Assembly (NCBI GenBank): GCA_036503555.1 | Contig: DASXWQ010000078.1 | Location: 1-64,000, forward strand | Direction: 5' to 3' | Length of the DNA stretch: 64,000 nucleotides | DNA from: Actinocatenispora sp036503555 | GTDB taxonomy: Bacteria; Actinomycetota; Actinomycetes; Mycobacteriales; Micromonosporaceae | In this document: positions 52,746-60,981 of the stretch, in pieces | How positions within the stretch are numbered: position 1 is the stretch's first letter | Layout: every line of letters starts with the position of its first letter | The notes under the pieces: model-generated | Database searches by the model: none | Told to the model about the DNA's origin: nothing | The model's input: the letters and a program-made list of their open reading frames with translations, nothing else | Translations under genes and position numbers: made by a program

Positions 52746-53392
52746 GCGGGCCGCGTGTTCTGATCGTCGACGACCAGGCCCTGCTCCGCTCGGGGTTCCG
52801 GATGATCCTGGGCAGTGCCGGCATCGACGTCGTCGGCGAGGCGGGCGACGGCGCCGAGGCCGTCCGGGCCGCGGCGCGGCTGCGACCCGACGTCGTCCTG
52901 ATGGACATCCGGATGCCCGAGGTGGACGGCCTCGCCGCCACCCGACGCGTACTCGCGGGCGATCCCGGTTGCCGGGTCCTGATCCTCACGACGTTCGACC
53001 TGGACCGCTACGTCTACGAGGCGCTGGCCGCCGGCGCCAGCGGCTTCCTCCTCAAGGACGTCACCCCCGAGCACCTGGTCGCCTCGGTACGGCTGGTGAC
53101 GACCGGTGACGCGCTGCTGGCGCCGTCGATCACCCGCCGGCTGGTCGAGCGCTTCGCCGACAGCGGCCATCCCGTGCACCGGGACCTGTCCGGGCTCACC
53201 CCGCGCGAGCTGGAGGTGCTCCGGCTGCTGGGTCGCGGGCTGTCCAACACGGAGCTGGCCGCCGGCCTGCACCTGTCGGAGGCCACGGTGAAGACCCACG
53301 TCGCGCACATCTTCGCGAAGCTCGACCTGCGGGACCGCGCCCAGGCCGTCGTCGTCGCGTACGAGACGGGCCTGGTCTGCCCCACCACCTGA
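52742..53392 (+). CDS. NarL/LuxR-type response regulator
   Basis: A 216-residue regulator. The receiver keeps all landmarks: VLIVDDQ, phospho-Asp in VVLMDIRMPE, Thr in ILTTFD and Lys in GFLLKD. The GerE helix-turn-helix is at about 150-210 (LTPRELEVLRLLGRGLSNTE, SEATVKTHVAHIFAKL). The GTG start overlaps the kinase stop as GTGA, so the two are translationally coupled. Its likely target is the divergent ABC operon. Confidence 0.93.
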   Translation: MSGPRVLIVDDQALLRSGFRMILGSAGIDVVGEAGDGAEAVRAAARLRPDVVLMDIRMPEVDGLAATRRVLAGDPGCRVLILTTFDLDRYVYEALAAGASGFLLKDVTPEHLVASVRLVTTGDALLAPSITRRLVERFADSGHPVHRDLSGLTPRELEVLRLLGRGLSNTELAAGLHLSEATVKTHVAHIFAKLDLRDRAQAVVVAYETGLVCPTT

Positions 53393-53414
53393 ACCGGTGT
53401 CGGAAATCCGGTTC
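53391..53414 (+). terminator. Hairpin at the end of the response regulator gene
   Basis: GAACCGG at 53391-53397 pairs with CCGGTTC at 53408-53414 with a 10-base loop, starting in the stop codon. It may be a weak terminator, or an operator for the next gene at 53447. Confidence 0.35.
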
Positions 53415-53446
53415 GAACGACCGGCGAAGACGACGAGGATGTACCG

Positions 53447-53776
53447 GTGATCACCTGCCATCTTCGCTACGAGATCGATCCCGCTCAGGCGGCTGCCTTC
53501 GAGGAGTACGTCACCGGGTGGATCCCCGTCGTCGCCCGGTTCGGCGGGGTGCACCACGGTTGTTTCCTGCCGCACGAAGGGGCCAACGACGTCGCGTACG
53601 CGCTGTTCTCCTTCGCGAGCCTGGCCGCCTACGAGCAGTACCGTGCCGCCATCCGCCAGGATCCGCGCGCGCAGGAGCTCTGGCAGCTCAGCGCCCGGAC
53701 GCGGTGCATCCGCCGCTTCGACCGGTCGTTCCTGCGGCCGGTACTCGACGGCACGGGGACCGCGCCGACCTCGTAA
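53447..53776 (+). CDS. NIPSNAP-family protein
   Basis: A 109-residue single NIPSNAP ferredoxin-like domain: CHLRYEIDPAQAAAFEEYV, then WIPVVARFGGVHHGCFLPHE and FASLAAYEQYRAAI. GAGGA lies seven bases before the GTG. Family members are dimeric alpha/beta-barrel proteins often near oxidoreductases, with function generally unknown. It converges with the quinone-oxidoreductase gene, only 15 bases apart. Confidence 0.85.
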   Translation: MITCHLRYEIDPAQAAAFEEYVTGWIPVVARFGGVHHGCFLPHEGANDVAYALFSFASLAAYEQYRAAIRQDPRAQELWQLSARTRCIRRFDRSFLRPVLDGTGTAPTS

Positions 53777-53791
53777 CCCTGCCGCTCCCCG

Positions 53792-54784
53792 TCAGTGCCC
53801 GGGCCCGATCATGAGGACGGTCTTGCCCTGGGTGGTCCCGGCTTCGAGGCGCCGGTGTGCGTCGGCGACGTCGGCCAGCGGTACCACGGTCGGCGGTTCG
53901 GGTCGCAGTTCGCCGGCGCCGAGCGCGGACAGTGCGCGCGCGAGGTGATCACCGATCATCGCCGGCGCGCGGCGGGCCACGTCACCGATGTTGTAGCCGG
54001 CGACGGACTGGTTGTTCTTCCACAGGCTCCGGAGGTCGGCCGTCCAGTCCTGGTGCCGGCCGAGGTCCCCGTACGCGACCAGCCGGCCGAACGGCGCCAG
54101 CGCCGCCAGGCTGGCCTGTCGGACCGGCCCACCGATCGGGTCGAGGACCAGGTCCACGCCGCGACCGCCGGTCGCCGCCCGGATCCCGGTGCCGAAGTCG
54201 TCGCGGAGGAACACCGCGTCGTAGCCGAGCGGGGTGGCGAGCGGAAGCTTCGCCGCGGAGCCGACCGTGCCGTAGACGCGGTCGGCGCCCAGCAGTCGGG
54301 CGAGGCGGGCCGCCGCGGAACCCACCCCGCCGGCAGCCGCGTGCACCAGTACGGTGTCGCCGGGCCGCATCCGACCCGCGTCGGTCAGGATCCCGTACGC
54401 GGTGACGTACACGCATGCGACGCCCGCGGCGTCCACAAGGGACAGTCCACCGACCGGCCGGACGAAGCCGGCGTCGGCCACCGCCAGCTCGGCGTAGCCG
54501 CCGAAGCCGGGCAGGTACGCGGCGACCCGCTCCCCGATCGTCACTCCCGCCACCCCGGCGCCCGTCTCGGCGACCGTGCCGGCGACCTCCAGCCCTGGTA
54601 CGTCGTACCCGTTGGCGCCGTCCGGCTCGCCGAACTCACCCCGGCGGTGCTGGATCTCGGCGAAGTTCACGCCCGCGTACGCCACCCGGATCAGGACCTG
54701 GCCGTCGCCGGCGGATGGTGCCGGCTGGTCGATCTCTTCGAGTACCTCCGGTCCGCCGGTGGACCTGAACCCGAACGCGCGCAT
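53792..54784 (-). CDS. Zinc-independent quinone oxidoreductase (MDR family)
   Basis: A 330-residue NADPH:quinone oxidoreductase-like protein: VAYAGVNFAEIQHRRGEF, YDVPGLEVAGTV, the NADPH loop VHAAAGGVGSAAARLA and GVDLVLDPIGG. It has no zinc-binding Cys cluster. AGGAGG lies about ten bases before the ATG at 54784. It is 72 bases downstream of the CGNR regulator gene on the same strand, so they are probably coexpressed. Confidence 0.9.
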   Translation of the reverse strand: MRAFGFRSTGGPEVLEEIDQPAPSAGDGQVLIRVAYAGVNFAEIQHRRGEFGEPDGANGYDVPGLEVAGTVAETGAGVAGVTIGERVAAYLPGFGGYAELAVADAGFVRPVGGLSLVDAAGVACVYVTAYGILTDAGRMRPGDTVLVHAAAGGVGSAAARLARLLGADRVYGTVGSAAKLPLATPLGYDAVFLRDDFGTGIRAATGGRGVDLVLDPIGGPVRQASLAALAPFGRLVAYGDLGRHQDWTADLRSLWKNNQSVAGYNIGDVARRAPAMIGDHLARALSALGAGELRPEPPTVVPLADVADAHRRLEAGTTQGKTVLMIGPGH

Positions 54785-54856
54785 GGGCCGCTTCCTCCTC
54801 AGTGTGGTGAACAGCTGTTGCCCCGCGAACCGCACCGTGGACCGGCCGGCCACCGC

Positions 54857-55438
54857 TCAGCGGGTACTCGCGTCGGGGTGGTGCCGGTGGTAGTGCCGGG
54901 CCGCGCGGGCGCGGTTGGCGCAGGACGGCTTGCACCACTCCTGACGACCGTGTTCCTTGACGAAGTACCGGACGCAGCGCGGCGCGGTGCACGCGCGGAG
55001 CTGCTCGCGCTGCGGTCCGGCGAGGAAGTCGATGGCGGCGCGGGCCAGTCTCGCCCGCAGTACGCGGGCCGGATCCGTTGCGTCGGGCACGATCTGGCTC
55101 ACCGGCTCGCTGCCGGCGCGCCAGTCGAGCCGGACGGTGACCGGGCAGCCGGCGGCGGCGGCGTTGAGCCGGGCCAACGACGGCTCGAACGGAGGCAACC
55201 GGTCGAGGTCCGCCGGGCTGGCCGGGCCGGGGCGGACGGCGTGCGCGAAGAGCGCCCGTACTGCCTGGCGCAGCGCCGTGACCTCGACGCGCATCGCCTC
55301 GTCGGGTGTGATCGACCCGAGCTGCGCCCGCCGCTGGGTCAACCAGTCGGCGAAGCCGGCGAGGTCGGCCAGCTCGTCGGTGACTCCGCCGTGCCCGTCA
55401 TGACGGATCGTGTTGGCAAACTCGACGGCCAGTTGCAC
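54857..55438 (-). CDS. CGNR zinc-finger (ABATE-domain) regulator
   Basis: A 193-residue protein. An N-terminal ABATE domain (about 1-140, VEFANTIRHDG) is followed by a C-terminal CGNR-type zinc finger: CTAPRCVRYFVKEHGRQEWC followed by KPSCANRARAARHYHRH. The finger reads CANR where most members have CGNR. The family is thought to be transcriptional regulators with a stress-sensing ABATE domain. GTG start with GGAGG seven bases before. The gene is divergent from the metallophosphoesterase gene across an inverted repeat and upstream of the quinone oxidoreductase, which it may control. Confidence 0.9.
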   Translation of the reverse strand: MQLAVEFANTIRHDGHGGVTDELADLAGFADWLTQRRAQLGSITPDEAMRVEVTALRQAVRALFAHAVRPGPASPADLDRLPPFEPSLARLNAAAAGCPVTVRLDWRAGSEPVSQIVPDATDPARVLRARLARAAIDFLAGPQREQLRACTAPRCVRYFVKEHGRQEWCKPSCANRARAARHYHRHHPDASTR

Positions 55439-55481
55439 GACTCCACCTCCTTGACCGCGACGCTCACCCTAGCCTAGCGTT

Positions 55482-55512
55482 CCTAACGTAAAAATTCATC
55501 TTTACCGTTAGG
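55482..55512. promoter_or_regulatory. Inverted repeat between the CGNR regulator and metallophosphoesterase genes
   Basis: CCTAACGTAAA at 55482-55492 and TTTACCGTTAGG at 55501-55512 are reverse complements except for one missing base in the left arm. This AT-rich island in a GC-rich region lies in the divergent promoter, the expected site for autoregulation by the CGNR protein. Confidence 0.6.
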
Positions 55513-55522
55513 GATGTGGATC

Positions 55523-56263
55523 ATGCTGCTCCTCGCGCATGTCAGCGACCTTCACCTGAACGGCACCGAACGGTCCGTCCAGCGGGTCACCACCGTCATG
55601 GACCACCTGCGCGCCCTGCCCCGGCCGGTCGACGCGCTACTCGTCACCGGGGACATCGCCGACCACGGCGCGGAGGACGAGTACGAGACCGCCGCCCAAC
55701 TGCTCGCCGGCCCGTTCCCCGTACTCACCTGCCCCGGCAACCACGACGTGCGTGCCGCGTACCGCAAGACGTTGCTGCACGAGCCGGCCAGCGACGAGCC
55801 CGTCAACCGCCTGTACCACGTCAACGGGACCGCGATCCTGATGTGCGACTCGACGATCCCCGACAGCGACGACGGCGAGCTGGCCGAGGAGACGCTGCGC
55901 TTCATCGTCGACAGCCTTGACATGCTCGCCGCGGACACCCCGGCGCTGATCGCGTTCCACCACCCGCCGGTCGCGCTGCACCACCCACTGCCCGACGACT
56001 CCCGGCTGCGCAACTCGTCCGCGCTGGCCGACCTGATCGCGGACCGCCCGCAGGTGGCTGCGCTCATCGTCGGACACGCACACACCGGCGCCGCCAGCAC
56101 GTTCGCCGGCCGACCGTTGCTCGCCGGACCCGGCATCACCTGGACGCTGCGGATGCCCTGGGAAGGCAGCGACATCATCGATCGCGCCGCGCCTCCCGGC
56201 CTGGCGTACCACGTGCTCGACGACGAGCGCCGGATCACGACGCACTACCGCGTCGCGCTCTGA
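55523..56263 (+). CDS. Metallophosphoesterase, CpdA-like
   Basis: A 246-residue calcineurin-type phosphoesterase with motifs in order: DLHLNG, GDIADHG, CPGNHD, FHHPP and GHAHTG. These supply the two-metal site. The family includes class III cyclic nucleotide phosphodiesterases, though the exact substrate cannot be told. ATG 55523 is preferred over 55514, since the AGGG at 55510-55513 is too close to the latter. Confidence 0.88.
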   Translation: MLLLAHVSDLHLNGTERSVQRVTTVMDHLRALPRPVDALLVTGDIADHGAEDEYETAAQLLAGPFPVLTCPGNHDVRAAYRKTLLHEPASDEPVNRLYHVNGTAILMCDSTIPDSDDGELAEETLRFIVDSLDMLAADTPALIAFHHPPVALHHPLPDDSRLRNSSALADLIADRPQVAALIVGHAHTGAASTFAGRPLLAGPGITWTLRMPWEGSDIIDRAAPPGLAYHVLDDERRITTHYRVAL

Positions 56264-56283
56264 CCGACGCCACCGCGAGGAGT

Positions 56284-56308
56284 ATTATGCTCGCAGCACG
56301 AGTTTAAT
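56284..56308. promoter_or_regulatory. Operator-like inverted repeat upstream of the SDR gene
   Basis: ATTATGCTCG-N5-CGAGTTTAAT has arms matching at 8 of 10 positions. It resembles the repeat at 57203-57227 (same half-site ATTATnCTCG and the same 5-base gap), so both promoters may bind one regulator. Confidence 0.6.
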
Positions 56309-56372
56309 TGACTGCGGGACCTGGTGCCGGCGCCGTCGGTACACAGTGTCGGTGCCCACCAAGGAGGACCCG

Positions 56373-57119
56373 ATGAACGCACGAGGCGTCGCCCTCGTCA
56401 CCGGTGCGTCCCGCGGCCTCGGCGCGACCATCGCGCGCCGGCTCGCGGCCGACGGCTGGCCGGTCGCCGTCAACTACCGCGCCGGCGCCGAACGCGCCCG
56501 TCACGTGGTCGCCGAGATTCGGGGCGGGGGCGGCACCGCCGAGGCGTTCGCCGCCGACGTCACCGACGAGTCCTCCGTCGCCGACCTCGTGGAGCGCGTC
56601 ACCCGCGAGCTGGGGCCCGTCACCGTCCTGGTCGCGAACGCCACCGGCCCCCAACCGGCCGTACCCGTCGACAGCCTGGCCTGGCAGGACCATCTCGACC
56701 AGCTGACGTACTTCGTGAAGAGCCCGACGCTGCTGCTGCGTGCCGCGCTGCCCGCCATGAAGCAGCGGCACTTCGGCCGCGTCATCCAGATCGGGTCCGA
56801 CATGTTCGAACGCGCGCTGCCCGGCATGTCCGCCTACGTCGCGGCCAAGGGAGCACAACTCGGCCTGACCCGATCCTGGGCACGCGAGCTGGGCCCCGCC
56901 GGCATCACGGTCAACCTCGTGGCCCCGGGCTGGATACCCGTCGAACGGCACGCCGGCACGCCGGACGCGGACCTGCGCGACTACCTGGCCGACGTGCCGG
57001 TCGGCCGCCTCGGTACGCCGGATGACGTCGCCGCGGCCGTGTCGTACCTCGCGTCCGACGGGGCCGGGTTCCTGACCGGCCAACGGATCACGGTCAACGG
57101 CGGGCACACCATCGACTGA
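56373..57119 (+). CDS. Short-chain dehydrogenase/reductase, FabG-like
   Basis: A 248-residue SDR: cofactor motif VTGASRGLGATIA, catalytic Ser region VIQIGSDMFERALPGMSAYV with YVAAK, and the C-terminal GRLGTPDDVAAAV, LTGQRITVNGG. The NNAG-like motif reads VANATG, a common variant. AAGGAGG at 56361-56367, five bases before the ATG, fixes the start. The substrate is not evident. It shares an upstream inverted-repeat type with the HAD-GH13 gene that follows. Confidence 0.9.
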   Translation: MNARGVALVTGASRGLGATIARRLAADGWPVAVNYRAGAERARHVVAEIRGGGGTAEAFAADVTDESSVADLVERVTRELGPVTVLVANATGPQPAVPVDSLAWQDHLDQLTYFVKSPTLLLRAALPAMKQRHFGRVIQIGSDMFERALPGMSAYVAAKGAQLGLTRSWARELGPAGITVNLVAPGWIPVERHAGTPDADLRDYLADVPVGRLGTPDDVAAAVSYLASDGAGFLTGQRITVNGGHTID

Positions 57120-57182
57120 CCGCGAGCGCACCCTCGCACCGACCGGCATGACACTCGGCTCAACACCGCGGCACGAACCCGG

Positions 57183-57227
57183 TTGACACGGTGCCTCGGC
57201 CTATTATCCTCGTCTCACGAGGATAAA
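57183..57227 (+). promoter_or_regulatory. Promoter overlapped by an operator, upstream of the HAD-GH13 gene
   Basis: TTGACA at 57183-57188, a 17-base spacer and TATCCT at 57206-57211 form a plausible sigma-70-type promoter. The inverted repeat ATTATCCTCG-N5-CGAGGATAAA (57203-57227, 9 of 10 matching) covers the -10 box, as expected for repression. Confidence 0.6.
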
Positions 57228-57238
57228 ATGGAGGACGC

Positions 57239-59476
57239 GTGCACATCAACGACGTTGGCGCTCTGCTGCTGGACATGGACGGCACGCTCGTCGACTCCGA
57301 CGCCGCCGTCGAGCGGGCCTGGACCGTCTGGGCGGCGGAGCACGACATCGCGCCGGAGTCGGTGCTGGCGATCGCCCACGGCGTACCGGCGCACGCGACC
57401 GTACGGCGGCTCCTGCCGGAACTGGACGAGACCGGCGTCGCCGCATCGGCGGCGCGGCAGTTGGCGCTGCAGTACGACGACCTGGCGGGCGTCCGCGCGC
57501 TCGACGGTGCACACGAGTTGCTCGCGCTGGTGGACCGCCTCGGACTGCCGTGGGCGGTCGTCACCAGCGCGGACGCCCGGCTGGCCAAGAACCGCCTCGA
57601 CGCGGCCGGCATCGTTCCACCGCTCCTGATCACGGCCGACGACGTGTACCGCGGCAAGCCGGACCCCGCGGGCTACCTGGCGGCAGCCAGTTGGCTGGGC
57701 GTGGATGCGTCGCGCTGCCTCGTGGTGGAGGACTCGGCTGCCGGTCTGGCCGCCGGATGGGCGGCCGGCATGCGCACCGCGGGACTGCGCGGGCTGGACG
57801 CCGACCTGCGGCTGCGGGACCTCACCCACCTGACGCAACTCCTGCACCGCTCCCACGCGGCGCCGTGGTGGCGCGACGCGGTCGGCTACCAGGTCTACCT
57901 GCCGTCGTTCAACGACTCCGACGGTGACGGGTGGGGCGACCTGGCCGGGGTGACGGCGCGCCTGGACCACCTCGTCGGCATCGGCGTCGAACTGCTGTGG
58001 CTGACCCCGTTCTTCGTGTCACCGATGCGCGACCACGGCTACGACATCGCTGACTACCGCGCCGTCGACCCACGGTTCGGCGGCATCGACGCGCTGCGCG
58101 AGCTGCTGGACGCGGCGCACGCGCGCGGGTTGCGCGTGCTCGGCGACCTCGTCGTCAACCACACCAGCGACGCCCATCCGTGGTTCACGGCCGCGGCGTC
58201 CTCGCGTACGGACCCGTACCGGGACTACTACATCTGGCGCGACCCTGCGCCGGACGGTGGACCGCCGAACAACTGGGTCTCACACTTCGGCGGGCCGGCA
58301 TGGACGCGGAGCGAACCGACCGGCCAGTACTACCTTCACCTGTTCCGGCCCGAGCAGCCCGACCTCAACTGGCGCAACCCCGCGGTTGCCGCGGAGATCG
58401 ACGCCGTCCTCCGGGACTGGGCGGGCCTGGGACTCGACGGCTTCCGGATCGACACGGCCGCGTACCTCCTCAAGCACCCCGACCTGCCTGACAACCCGCT
58501 GCTGCCCGGCGATGCGCTGTCGCCGGTGTCCGGAGCGACCAGGGACTGGCGCCGCCAGGACCACTGCTTCGACATTCACCAACCCGACGTGCACGGCATC
58601 CACGAACGCTGGCGCCGCGTCGTCGACCAGTTCGGCGGCTTTCTCGTCGGCGAGGTGTACGAGCTGGATCCGCACGCGCTCGCCGCCTACGTGACGACCG
58701 AGCGGCTCCACTCGTCGTTCTGGTTCGGGCTGGTCGAGTCCGACTGGGATCCGCGGCGCATCCGCGACCTGCTCGCCGCGGCCGCGGTGGCCAGCCCGCG
58801 CCTGTCCTGGGTACAGGGCAACCATGACAGGTCCCGGGCCGCCACCCGTTTCGGGCGCCGGGACCAGGACCCGACGCACGTGGATCCCGCCCTGGGCCGA
58901 CGCCGATCCCTGGCGCTGCACGCGCTCATGGCGCTACTGCCCGGGACCCTGTGGCTGTACCAGGGCGAGGAGCTCGGGCTCGGCGACGGGATCGTACGGC
59001 CGGAGGAGATCGTCGACCCGTTGGGCGCCGCACAACCGGATCGGAGCCGCGACGGGGCGCGTACCCCGATGCCCTGGAGCCCGCGGCCCGGCCTCGGATT
59101 CACCAGCGGACGCGCCTGGCTGACGGAAGGCGGGCGAACACCGGCCGACACCGTCGACGTGCAGGAGGCCGATCCCGCCTCGCACCTGCATGCCGTACGG
59201 CGCCTGCTGCGCGCCCGCCAGTGGGCCGAGCGGACCGTCCGGTACCCCGACGACGACGTCGAGGTCACCGATCCGCTGCCAGCCGGGCAGGTCGTGATGG
59301 TCCGGCGTGGGCAGGTGTGGGCGGTGGCCAACCTCTCCGATGTCGACGCCGGCCCGATCCACCTGCCCGCCCCGGCCGTCTACGACACCGACGACCCCGA
59401 GACCACACCGTCACGCCCACGTCGCGGCGCCGTCCAGCTGGCGCCCCAGCAGGCCCTCCTGCTGGTCGGCCCCTGA
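57239..59476 (+). CDS. HAD phosphatase fused to GH13 alpha-glucosidase-type enzyme
   Basis: A 745-residue fusion; GTG start with GGAGG four bases before. Residues 1-205 are a HAD domain of the beta-phosphoglucomutase/sugar phosphatase type: LLLDMDGTLVDSD (D12, D14), VVTSADARLAKNRL, KPDPAGYL and LVVEDSAAG. Residues about 212-745 are a GH13 barrel (WWRDAVGYQVYLPSFNDSDG) with nucleophile D405 (GFRIDTAAYL), acid/base E472 (LVGEVYEL) and D530 (GNHDRSR). All catalytic residues of both halves are intact. A role in alpha-glucoside or trehalose-type breakdown coupled to sugar-phosphate handling is inference. The epoxide hydrolase gene follows after 18 bases. Confidence 0.9.
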   Translation: MHINDVGALLLDMDGTLVDSDAAVERAWTVWAAEHDIAPESVLAIAHGVPAHATVRRLLPELDETGVAASAARQLALQYDDLAGVRALDGAHELLALVDRLGLPWAVVTSADARLAKNRLDAAGIVPPLLITADDVYRGKPDPAGYLAAASWLGVDASRCLVVEDSAAGLAAGWAAGMRTAGLRGLDADLRLRDLTHLTQLLHRSHAAPWWRDAVGYQVYLPSFNDSDGDGWGDLAGVTARLDHLVGIGVELLWLTPFFVSPMRDHGYDIADYRAVDPRFGGIDALRELLDAAHARGLRVLGDLVVNHTSDAHPWFTAAASSRTDPYRDYYIWRDPAPDGGPPNNWVSHFGGPAWTRSEPTGQYYLHLFRPEQPDLNWRNPAVAAEIDAVLRDWAGLGLDGFRIDTAAYLLKHPDLPDNPLLPGDALSPVSGATRDWRRQDHCFDIHQPDVHGIHERWRRVVDQFGGFLVGEVYELDPHALAAYVTTERLHSSFWFGLVESDWDPRRIRDLLAAAAVASPRLSWVQGNHDRSRAATRFGRRDQDPTHVDPALGRRRSLALHALMALLPGTLWLYQGEELGLGDGIVRPEEIVDPLGAAQPDRSRDGARTPMPWSPRPGLGFTSGRAWLTEGGRTPADTVDVQEADPASHLHAVRRLLRARQWAERTVRYPDDDVEVTDPLPAGQVVMVRRGQVWAVANLSDVDAGPIHLPAPAVYDTDDPETTPSRPRRGAVQLAPQQALLLVGP

Positions 59477-59494
59477 CCACCCACGGGAGCTTGG

Positions 59495-60667
59495 ATGTCC
59501 CTTCGTTTCCAGCCCTTCCGGGTCCAGGTTCCCGAGTCCGACCTGGCCGAGTTGCGTACCCGGCTGGCGCGTACCCGCTGGCCCGGGCCGGCGCCGGCGC
59601 CCGGGTGGTCACACGGCGTCCCGCAGGACGTGGTCGAGGACCTCTGCCGGTACTGGGCCGAGAGCTACCGGTGGCGGGCCGCGGAAGCGCGGCTCAACGC
59701 CGTCCCGCAATACCTCGTGGACGTCGACGGAGCACCGATTCACGTGCTGCACGCCCGCTCACCACATGCCGACGCGCTGCCGCTGGTCCTGACGCACGGC
59801 TGGCCCGGTTCGGTGCTCGAACTGGTCGACCTCGTCGCGCCGCTGACCGACCCGACCAACCACGGCGGTACCGCCGACGACGCCTTCGACGTGGTGATCC
59901 CGTCCCTGCCGGGGTACGGGTTCAGCGGCAACCCCACGACCGCGGGCTGGGGCGTCGAACGGATCGCCGCCGCCTGGGCCCGGCTGATGGCCGGGCTGGG
60001 CCACACCCGGTACGGCGCGGTCGGAAGCGACTGGGGCACAAGCATCTCCAGCATGCTCGGCACGTTGGACCCCGAGCACGTGGCCGGCATCCACCTCGTC
60101 CCACCGCTCGCCGGCCCGGACCCGGCGGCCGCCGTCGAACCCACCGACGCCGAACGGGAGGCGCTGGCCCAGGCGGAGGAACGCGGGCGTACCTCGTCGG
60201 CGTACTCGGAGATCCACCGGACCGCGCCGCAGACCATCGGGTACGCACTGCTGGACTCGCCCGCCGGGCTCTGCGCCTGGATGGGCGAGAAGCTGATCGC
60301 CTGGAGCGATCACCGTCTCGGCCGGGACGGCAGCCTGCCGGGCGCCCTGTCGCGCGACCAGATCCTCGACCAGGTCAGCCTGTACTGGCTGACCGGCACC
60401 GCCGCGTCGTCGGCGCGGCTCTACGCGGAGAGCATCGACACCGTGTCGGGATGGATCAGCGGCGCGTCCGTCGACCCGGTCGCCGTACCGGTCGGCGCAT
60501 CGATCTTCCCCGCCGAGGTGCCGCGGCCGTCCCGGCGCTGGGCGGCCCGCCGCTATCCCGACATCCGCTTCTGGCGGGAGCACGACCGCGGCGGACACTT
60601 CCCCGCACTTGAGGTGCCCGACCTCCTGGTCGACGACCTGCGTACGTTCTTCCGGCCGCTCCGATGA
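59495..60667 (+). CDS. Epoxide hydrolase, alpha/beta fold with EHN domain
   Basis: A 390-residue protein. The N-terminal epoxide hydrolase domain (1-110, FRVQVPESDLAELRTRLART) contains the RW.. cap. The hydrolase core has HGWPGS (oxyanion), nucleophile Asp in VGSDWGTSIS and catalytic His in EHDRGGHFPALE. GGGAG lies five bases before the ATG. Expected action is opening of epoxides to diols, substrate unknown. It follows the HAD-GH13 gene closely and is likely cotranscribed. Confidence 0.92.
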   Translation: MSLRFQPFRVQVPESDLAELRTRLARTRWPGPAPAPGWSHGVPQDVVEDLCRYWAESYRWRAAEARLNAVPQYLVDVDGAPIHVLHARSPHADALPLVLTHGWPGSVLELVDLVAPLTDPTNHGGTADDAFDVVIPSLPGYGFSGNPTTAGWGVERIAAAWARLMAGLGHTRYGAVGSDWGTSISSMLGTLDPEHVAGIHLVPPLAGPDPAAAVEPTDAEREALAQAEERGRTSSAYSEIHRTAPQTIGYALLDSPAGLCAWMGEKLIAWSDHRLGRDGSLPGALSRDQILDQVSLYWLTGTAASSARLYAESIDTVSGWISGASVDPVAVPVGASIFPAEVPRPSRRWAARRYPDIRFWREHDRGGHFPALEVPDLLVDDLRTFFRPLR

Positions 60668-60684
60668 CCCACCAGGTCGGTGGG
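60668..60684. terminator. Hairpin between convergent genes
   Basis: CCCACC-AGGTC-GGTGGG directly follows the epoxide hydrolase stop and precedes the end of the convergent small gene by six bases. It has a stable stem and no T-tract. Confidence 0.4.
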
Positions 60685-60690
60685 CGGGTG

Positions 60691-60894
60691 TCAGCCGCGG
60701 CGGGGATCGGCGCCGGGTTCCTTCACGACGCGGTCGCCGACCTCAAGCTGCTTCCACAGGTCGCGCCTCACCGTGACGTTGCGGACCTCGCCGTCGTCGT
60801 GCCTGATCTCCAGCTTGCGGTAGAGGTTCGCGCCGTCGTACATGGCGCGGGACTTCTTCACGACGACCCCGCTCCAGGCGTCCTCGCCGGCCAT
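60691..60894 (-). CDS. Small conserved protein of unknown function
   Basis: A 67-residue protein. The ATG at 60894 is chosen because AAGGAG lies six bases upstream; an ATG at 60912 would add six residues but has no site. The sequence (WSGVVVKKSRAMYDGANLYR, LEIRHDDGEVRNVTVRRDLW, GDRVVKEPG) suggests one small beta-barrel of five strands. Similar short proteins are common in actinomycetes. Function unknown. It is divergent from the TetR regulator across a perfect palindrome and is the likeliest target of that regulator. Confidence 0.75.
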   Translation of the reverse strand: MAGEDAWSGVVVKKSRAMYDGANLYRKLEIRHDDGEVRNVTVRRDLWKQLEVGDRVVKEPGADPRRG

Positions 60895-60927
60895 CGGCCA
60901 CTCCTTCGTCATGTCTGGTGATCGCCG

Positions 60928-60950
60928 GAAGCTTATCACCGATAAGCTTC
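60928..60950. promoter_or_regulatory. TetR-type operator palindrome
   Basis: GAAGCTTATC-ACC-GATAAGCTTC has perfect 10-base arms. It lies midway between the starts of the small gene and the TetR gene, so one bound dimer could shut both promoters. Confidence 0.8.
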
Positions 60951-60981
60951 GTACGATCCGCGCGGGCGCGAGTACGGTGCG

